DNA of 64,000 nt. Origin: Rhodamnia argentea. Lineage: Eukaryota; Streptophyta; Magnoliopsida; Myrtales; Myrtaceae. Location: assembly GCF_020921035.1 (NCBI RefSeq), contig NC_063153.1, positions 7,068,001 to 7,132,000 of the forward strand. Reading direction: 5' to 3'. The position numbers were made by a program, and so were the translations under genes. Numbering within the stretch: position 1 is the stretch's first letter; every line of letters begins with the position of its first letter. Of the stretch, positions 57,329 to 64,000 are shown in pieces. Under the pieces are notes generated by a model. That model was not told where the DNA came from. It saw only the letters and a list, made by a program, of their open reading frames with translations, and made no database searches.

Positions 57329-58190
57329 CATTGGGAATCTCTTCGGAATCGTCGGATTTGACCGGTGGCCCGTCGTTTGATGATGTTTGGGTCCGCGAGC
57401 CCAAAAACCGACGTGGTCCAGCCCCTGCCTGTGCTCGGTCGCGAAGTTTCTTTGTGAATTTCCTTCATGATGGTCCTCTAGAGCCGATCAATGGCCTTCA
57501 ATGATCTCAATTAGCGTTGATACCTTGGGATTCTATTCACAAGGTGTTGATTTTGTTGGCCTCATTCTTCAATTGCTAGTGATTTGGAGAAAAAAAAAAA
57601 ATACACCCCCGCTTGTTTTTCATTGATAATGCAGTGGTATGTCAAAATGGTGGTTTTGAAGAAAAATATGCCACGAAGGCTGAGTCAAAACGGTATTTAG
57701 AGGAGAGACCAGAATTTTTATTTATTTATTTTGAATTGGTGAATGCTTTTGCAAGGAGCACTCTGAGTGAGAATCCATATTTTGTTCGCTAGGGAGCATC
57801 ATGAATGGTTCTGTTGCTACATTGGTGTTGAGTTTGGTTTTACACGATCAAACTTGTAAAAAAAAAAAAAAAGGGAGCTGGTCGGTACATGTTGGATTAG
57901 GCTAAGTCGGGCGCTCAGAGTGATGGAGTTCAACCTGGTGAGAGCGACGTGCGGTGATTATTGATTACAAGCGGTTGGTCAATTTGCTTCGTGTTATTGA
58001 TTGTGATTATTTGTGGCTGATTGTGATAGTGGAGTTAAGTTCTTGATTTTGGTAGTGATTTTGACGGTGCTCATTATTATGTGGTGATTCTGAGAAGTGC
58101 ATATATTCATGCTGGTGCACTTAATTGTTCATGGTTGAGGGGAGTGCAAGGTTACTAATATTAGTTAAGTTTGTTGTTTATTATTGAGAT
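57329..58190. other. Copia-2 leader sequence
   Basis: Lies between the Gypsy-type LTR and the gag ATG. Contains poly-A stretches (near 57588 and 57860) and no conserved frame. Part of 57329-57500 could instead belong to the Gypsy insertion if its real end lies further right. Confidence 0.4.
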
Positions 58191-61100
58191 ATGGTTGGAA
58201 ACTCGAGCACGGATACCGGTCTTACTAATTTGAAGTCGAGTTCTATTAAGCTAGATGGGACCAATTATCCTTCTTGATCAATGGCGGTTGAGACATATCT
58301 CTTGGCCACCAAACAATTGAGTTATTTGACTTCACTTTCACCTTTAGATAAAATGAAGGTGGATGATTGGCCTTCTGGAGATGCTGCCATTCGGACGTTG
58401 CTGTGGAATGCCATGGATTCCAAGATTAGTCCTCGGTTTATGCGGTGTACATTAGCCAAAGCCATTTGGGATAAGTGTGCTCTTATGTTTTTGGGTCGGA
58501 ATAAAATGACTCGTGTTTGTGATGTTTGGGAGAAGCTATTTGATCTATGTGCATGAGAAATATCTATATCCAATTACTATTCTAGATTCACCACTCTTTA
58601 TGAAAGATTGAACACTTATTTACCTGCCATTGATGACATTAGAGAGTTGTCCAAACATCAGCAGGATATGAGAGTTATGTTATTTTTTCGGAGGCTTGGT
58701 CCTACTCGTTCTTCTCTCCGACAGCAAATTACTTCTCAAGATACTCTTCCATCAGTTGATGAGGTCTTTATCGAATCTTTTGGTGCGTGCATAACTCATC
58801 ATCTACATTTACTTCCGCACCTAGAGCAAGTGCTATGGTTTCTCAATCGTCTAGTGGTCGTGGAGGCCGGGGGCGTAGTCTTCGTGGCCATGGCGGATCT
58901 AGCTTCTCTCCCGGTCGTGGCCGTGATGGCGGTTGGAGTACTGGAAGTTCTCGTTATTGCCATTGTGAGCGAGCTGGCCATATTGAGGCTTATTATTGCT
59001 ATACCATACATCCCGAGTTTCGTCCATAGATTGCTTATGCCAATGTTGTTGAGTCTCCAATGAAGAAGGTTGCTGATCGATTACGAGAACTACCTAGCAC
59101 CATTATAATGTCTCGCGCCGAGTATGAGTCCTTAGTGCGTCCCAACTAGGTGGTGGTGGATTCCTCTGCTCCTACCACTACATTGGCAGAGACTTCTTTA
59201 GGTAGTTTGTCTTGTTTGCTCTCTACCGGTTCCACTTTTTGGGTCGTAGACTCGGGTGCCGCCAATCATATGACTAGTAACTCTAAATTATTGTCTAATA
59301 TTACCTCTATGTCTCCTAGTTCTACTACACTGGCCGACGGTTCACGGTTTCATATCACTGGTCAAGGGGATGTAACCTTGGTCCCTCTCTTTCTTTCATC
59401 TGTTTACCATTTACCAGCTTGTCCATATAACATCCTTTACGTTAGTTCCTTTACTAGAGATTTGAATTGTTACGTGACATTTACCTCTACCCCGTTGCGT
59501 CTTTTAGGATTTGAGGATCGGATGGATGATTGGTGGGGGGCATGAGCCCCATGGGCTGTACTACCCGAACAAAGATCTTATTGTCTTTGCTATTCAGAAG
59601 AGCACCACCTCGGACTTCTTTCGGATGCATTGTCATTTGGATCATCCATCGCTCGACATACTTCATTATTTCTCTTCCGTTTTAGCGTCTATGAGTCCTA
59701 TCCAGTGTGATGCTTGTCAATTTGGTAGCATCATCGGGTATCTTTTCCTTCATGTGTCCAAAGTCATGTGTCAAGTCTTTTTGAGTTGGTCCATTATGAT
59801 GTTTGGGGATCGTGTCGTGTCAAAGATATGTATAGTTACAATACTTTGTTACATTTGTGGATAATTATTCTCGCATAACGTGGTTATATTTAATAAATGA
59901 TTAATATCGCGAAAAATCATAAATTGGTACACCTGTAACAAATTCACCCCAAATTATTTTTTTGACCACGAAAACCCTAAACCGATACGGTTGTGACAAA
60001 TTTACCCCAAACTATTTTTTTGTGGTAAAGTAAGTATGTATAAACTTTTCAAACTGCCAAGTAACAAAAGGAGGCCGAACACAAAAACCTTACCTCAAAC
60101 TATTTTTTTAACCACAAAAAATCCTAAAATGGTAGACTTGTGATAGATTTACCATAAACTAATTTTTTTGACCATGGAAAACCTAAAATAGTATACTTGT
60201 GACAAATTTACGTTTCGTTGAATTGGGTTAATATCACAAAAAATTTCAAACTATTACACATGTGACAAACGACGGATAAAAATCCCAAGTCGGTACACCC
60301 GCCAATTGCCATGTGTCATACAACTTAGCACTTTAATAGTTAGATTTAACGAAAACTAACGAATGGTAAATTTATTACGGATGTACCAGTTTGGGGTAAA
60401 ATTATCATAAGTGTACTAGTTTCAGATTTTTTGTGGTTAAAAAAATAGTTTGGGGTAAATTTGTCACGGGTGTACTAGTTTGAAATTTTTTGTGGTATTA
60501 ACCCTTTAATAAAAGATCGAACCGAATTCTTTTCCTGTTTCCGTATGTTTTACTTTGAGATTTTCAATCAATATCATGTTTATGTTAAATGTCTCATGTT
60601 CGATAATGCCAAAGAATATATGGCTACTTCCTTTGGTTTTCAATCATTTCTTATAGCTCATGGGGTTCTGCATCGGATATCTGGTTCCTATACCCCTCAG
60701 CAGAATGGGGTGGCGGAATGGAAAAATCGTCATTTCTTGGATGTTGCTCGTTGTCTACTTTTTCATATGAACCTCCCCAAAATGTTCTGGGGGCATGCTA
60801 TCTTATAAATCGTCTACCATCTGCTATACTTCGTGGGGGCATACCGTTTTCTACTCTCCATCCTACGAGTCCACTTTTTTCTTTACCACTCCGTGTGTTT
60901 GGGTGTGTTTGTTTTGTGCATTGTCTTAGTCCTAGTCATGATAAGCTCGATCCACGGGCGAACAAATGTGTGTTTTATTGGGTACTCTTGAACTCAAAAA
61001 GGGTATAAGTGTTATAGTCCGGTTAGTCGGCGGTTGTATGTCTCGATAGATGTGACCTTTTTCGAGGACCAGTTATTTTACTCATCTACCGACCAACCGG

Positions 61101-63050
61101 TAATCCCTTTGAAAATACTTTGTCCTCGGCCACGGCTCCACCGCCGCTTGTCCCCTTAATGGGGGTACCCGGGCAATTGCCCGATTTTTAGTTTTTCGAT
61201 TGGACCTATCAACGACGCCGATCTGTTCAACGTGAGATAGTACGGTCGCCGCCCACATTGGACATGCATGTTTCTCCACCAACTCATGCCCCGGTCTCTG
61301 ATTCGCCAGTTTCTTCTGAGCCCGATTCTACTACTAGTATTCCCATTGCATTGCGCAAAAGTTAGCATTCTTGTATTGGTCAACCCAATTCCTAATTTGC
61401 TCCCTACAATGGTTTGTTTTGTCGTACACATACTTGTCACCTTCTTTCTCAGTTTTTATTCTACAATTATTTTTCTCCTACACATTCCTCGTTTGTTGCT
61501 TCTTTATCCGTTGTGTCCGTGCCAAGTATTATTGTAGAGGCTCTTACCCATCCAGGTTGGCGGTGGGGTATGGAGGATGAAATGCGGGCGCTATAGGATA
61601 ATGGGACATGGCAGCTTACATTGTTACCTAATGGCAAACAAGTTATGGGGTGTCGTTGGGTTTTCACGGTGAAGTTTCGATTGGATTGGTCTGTCAAACG
61701 TCCGAAGGAGTGTTTAGTTGCCAAAGGTTACACCTAGACCTATGGAATTGATTCTGATGATACATTCTCTCCTATCGCAAAAATACTTTCCGTTCGTGTT
61801 TTCATCTCTCTTGCTATTCGATATGGCTAGACTCTCCATAAGCTAGATGTTAAGAATGCCTTGCTTCATGGAGACTTGACAGAGGAGGCATATATGGAGC
61901 AACGCTCGGGATTTGTTGCTCGGGGGGAGTCTACTAGTGTTTGTCGCTTGTGCAAGACATTATATGATTTGAAACAGTCTCCTTGTGCCTGGTTTGGCCG
62001 TTTCGGTGATGGAGTTATTTGGTTTGATTTGCAGCGTTGTACCGTGGACTATTCTATGTTTAGCTCCACTTCTCCTAGAGGGTGTGTGCTCCTAGTTGTA
62101 TATGCGGACGATATTATCATCACTGGTAGTGATTTTGTGGGTATACAAAAGTTGAAATAGTTTTTACTGACATAATTCAGTACAAAAGTTATGGGTTCTC
62201 TACGGTATTTCTTGAGCATTGAGGTGGCCTACTCACGTGATGGTATCTCATTATCACAACGAAAATATGTTTTGGATATTCCGAGGAAGATTGGTTTTCT
62301 CGGAGCGAAGCCTGTCGATACTCCAATGGATACTAATGTAAAGCTTGATGCAGAGCATGGCGACTTACTTCATGATAAGAGTAAGTATCAGAGGTTAGTG
62401 GGTAAGCTCAACTATTTAACCGTCACTCGACCAGATATTTCCTTTACTGTTAGCGTGGTTAGTCAATTTATGAGTCCTCTTTGCAATACACATTGGGAAG
62501 CAGTACTTCATGTTGTTAAGTACTTGAAGGGAGCACTTGGTAAAGGGCTTCTATTCAAGAATCATGGACATCTTAGTGTCATTGGTTACTCTGATGCTAA
62601 TTGGGCTGGGTGTCCTATTGATAGGAGATCAATTTCTAGTTATTGTGTGCTCTTAAGAGGCAATCTTGTGAGTTGGAAAAGTAAAAAGCAACAAGTTGTG
62701 TCTCGATCGAGTGCAGAAGCGGAATAGCGGGCCATGGCTCATGTGACTAGCAAGTTGCTTTGGTTGAGGATGTTGTTATCCGAACTCAACATGCCATCCT
62801 TAACTCTCTCGGTTCCGTGTTGTGATAACCAATCCGTTATGCATATTACTTCAAATCCAATCTTTCATGAGCGCACGAAGCATATTGAAGTAGATTGCCA
62901 TTCTGTGCGAGAAAAGATTCAAAACAAGAAAATAACATTTCAATATACACGGACCGAAGATTAACTTGCTGATCTTTTTACTAAGTCATTGCGGGGTAGT
63001 AAAGTGATTACTTTGTGTAACAAGTTGGGGCTTTTTGATGTTTATGTACC
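58191..63050 (+). pseudogene. Copia-2 gag-pol remnant, interrupted by a MITE
   Basis: Gag starts at 58191 (MVGNSSTDTGLTNLKSSSI). It has an early TGA near 58275, another at about 58554, and a frameshift before the zinc knuckle RYCHCERAGHIEAYYC (~58965). Protease shows WVVDSGAANHMTSNS at about 59240. The pre-integrase zinc region follows (MHCHLDHPS...CDACQFG). Integrase is cut by the MITE at 59898-60504 and continues with YTPQQNGVAEWKNRHF. RT shows WVFTVKF, LDVKNALLHGDLTEE, YDLKQSPCAW and the catalytic YADD near 62100. RNase H has YSDANWAGCPIDRRSISSY and ends with LADLFTKSL. Of the in-frame stops, those near 61594, 61735, 61828, 62158 and 62962 sit where the family has Gln or Trp. Confidence 0.9.
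59898..60504. mobile_element. Mutator-like MITE inside Copia-2 integrase
   Basis: A perfect 9-bp target duplication TTTAATAAA (59889-59897, 60505-60513) interrupts the integrase frame between LYL and KDRTEFF. The ends TGATTAATATCGCGAAAAAT and, inverted, GGGTTAATACCACAAAAAAT correspond. Inside, several copies of a unit like GTACACTTGTGACAAATTTA with CCCCAAACTATTTTTTTG occur in both orientations. No coding frame. Confidence 0.85.
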
Positions 63051-63064
63051 AACTTGAGGGGGAG

Positions 63065-63201
63065 TGTCGAAATGTTAAGTATTGGGTTTATTTGTAAGTA
63101 AGGATATTTTAGTCTTTTTCATTAGTAGTGAGCTATACATATTGATGTAATCCATTATTATTAGAATACAATTTTCTTCTCTCTTCCCTTTTACGTTTTC
63201 A
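63065..63201 (+). repeat. Copia-2 right LTR
   Basis: TGTCGAAATGTTAAG to TTACGTTTTCA, preceded by a GGGGGAG tract and followed by the target duplication AAGTT. Confidence 0.9.
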
Positions 63202-63281
63202 AAGTTAATAGTCGCCTACTTGCCTCTCGACATTGTTATCATAAATTCTGGTCCAAGCCGGCACGCTTTGAGTGATTCGAC

Positions 63282-63626
63282 GGGAAAAGTATACTAAAAG
63301 TGCCATAACTTTTGTACGGCGTTCACTTGAGTGCCATAACTTTCAAAACGTTCACTTAAGTGCCATAACTTTAAAAAATCGTTCACTTGAGTGCCATGTT
63401 GACGTGGAAGTCGGAAAAGGCGACGTGACAGCCGGAAAGCTGATGTGACTTGCCGGAAAGATGATGTGGCACATTGGAAAGCTAACGTTGCACGCCGGAA
63501 AAGTTGTTGTAGCACTTAAGTGAACCATTTTGCTTTGACGTGGCACTCAAGTGAACGATTTTTGAAAATTATGGCATTCAAGTGAACGCCGTACACAAAT
63601 TATGACACTCATGGTGTACTTATCCC
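63282..63626. mobile_element. Mutator-like MITE, copy 2 of the CACTTAAGTGCC family
   Basis: A perfect 10-bp target duplication GTGATTCGAC (63272-63281, 63627-63636). The ends GGGAAAAGTATACTAAAAGT and, inverted, GGGATAAGTACACCATGAGT correspond. The arms hold GTACGGCGTTCACTTGA and repeated CACTTGAGTGCCAT units. The centre has four or five CCGGAAAG/GACGTGG-type short units. Relative to copy 1 the arm units read GTTCACTT rather than GATCACTTTA. Confidence 0.88.
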
Positions 63627-63636
63627 GTGATTCGAC

Positions 63637-64000
63637 ATTCCTTTAACGTTCTGCGCTGTGGTTTGGCCAGTAATATGAAACTGAAACCATCTTATGATCA
63701 GCTTTAGCTATGAATATGAAAATATGAAAATTGTTTCTCTAATGTATTCCAATCAACCTGATAGCAGGCAAGTAGATTGACGACATATATTGGCAATTTT
63801 GATGTCCACATCTAAGAAGAGCAGAAATAATGAATCCTAATGAACTTAGCTACAATGCATGGTATGATACAATGCATATTAGAGTGATCATGGCAGCCGC
63901 GGCAGTCGCCTTGGCCCTCACGAGTTCTGTTACAGAGCTCGGCCATGGCCCCAGGAGTTCTATTGTAGAGCTCAGCATTAGTGTCTAGGGCACCGCGAGC
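63637..64000. other. Intergenic; repeat fragment at the edge
   Basis: 63637-63880 shows nothing. 63890-64000 (GTTACAGAGCTCGGCCATGGC and similar) resembles 47940-47990 (CAAAGCTCAGCCATGGCCGCA), so it is probably part of an interspersed repeat that continues beyond the window. Confidence 0.45.

Larger units (their letters stand above)
53558..63201 (+). mobile_element. Copia-2: Ty1/copia element with short LTRs, interrupted by nested insertions
   Basis: The 5-bp direct repeat AAGTT flanks it (53553-53557, 63202-63206). LTRs of 143 and 137 bp start TGTCG and end TTTTCA. TGGTATCGGAGC directly after the left LTR is the standard initiator-Met tRNA primer site, with one change. A GGGGGAG purine tract precedes the right LTR. 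The core is gag-protease-integrase-RT-RNase H. The total of 9.6 kb is far above the ~5 kb usual for this type, because of a ~3.5 kb Gypsy-type LTR in the leader and a 607-bp MITE in integrase. Stops and frameshifts abound. Confidence 0.92.

Noticed and set aside
57073..57504. 143-codon plus-strand ORF
   Set aside because: It crosses the Gypsy LTR start at 57328, so it joins two unrelated sequences.
1..64000. tRNA, rRNA and CRISPR arrays
   Set aside because: I looked for cloverleaf-type tRNA motifs, rRNA-like blocks and regularly spaced repeats and recognised none. The tandem units found belong to LTRs and MITEs. An eye search can miss a tRNA; tRNAscan-SE would settle it.

Overview
The window is nuclear DNA of a woody-type eudicot plant. 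Support: spliced genes with GT-AG introns, a plant PLS-class PPR gene, plant-specific DUF4220/DUF594 genes, an ASHR3-type SET gene, Ty1/copia LTR elements and many small plant DNA-transposon derivatives. A Myrtales relative (Eucalyptus-like) would fit the expanded DUF4220 family, but that is a guess.

Layout. 1-6.2 kb is repeat-rich intergenic DNA. 6.25-7.74 kb (+) is a three-exon GDP-L-fucose synthase gene. 9.6-12.2 kb (+) is an intronless PPR gene of the At4g21300 type. 14.8-15.4 kb is a hAT-like MITE. 20.0-25.9 kb is a decayed but structurally complete Ty1/copia element (Copia-1, TSD GGTTC). 26-31 kb has no convincing protein gene, but it holds a near-perfect miR171 complement interrupted by a 3-nt bulge, the layout of a microRNA target mimic. 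31.6-38.4 kb (-) is an ASHR3-like PHD-SET histone methyltransferase gene with one exon not found. 40.2-51.2 kb (-) is a tandem array of three DUF4220/DUF594 membrane-protein genes with duplicated flanking DNA. 53.6-63.2 kb is a second Ty1/copia element (Copia-2, TSD AAGTT), swollen by a Gypsy-type LTR and two Mutator-like MITEs. A further MITE lies at 63.3-63.6 kb.

The genes do not form a pathway: nucleotide-sugar synthesis, organelle RNA processing, chromatin methylation and an uncharacterised membrane family. The repeats give a readable order of events. The DUF4220 units were duplicated, later insertions split the duplicated flanks, and Copia-2 was invaded by a Gypsy LTR that itself received a MITE.

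The strongest candidate for something new is the miR171 target-mimic site at 26674-26697. Second is the DUF4220 array with a 'ghost' flank that has no adjacent gene. All calls come from reading the sequence by eye; no database search or alignment program was run.
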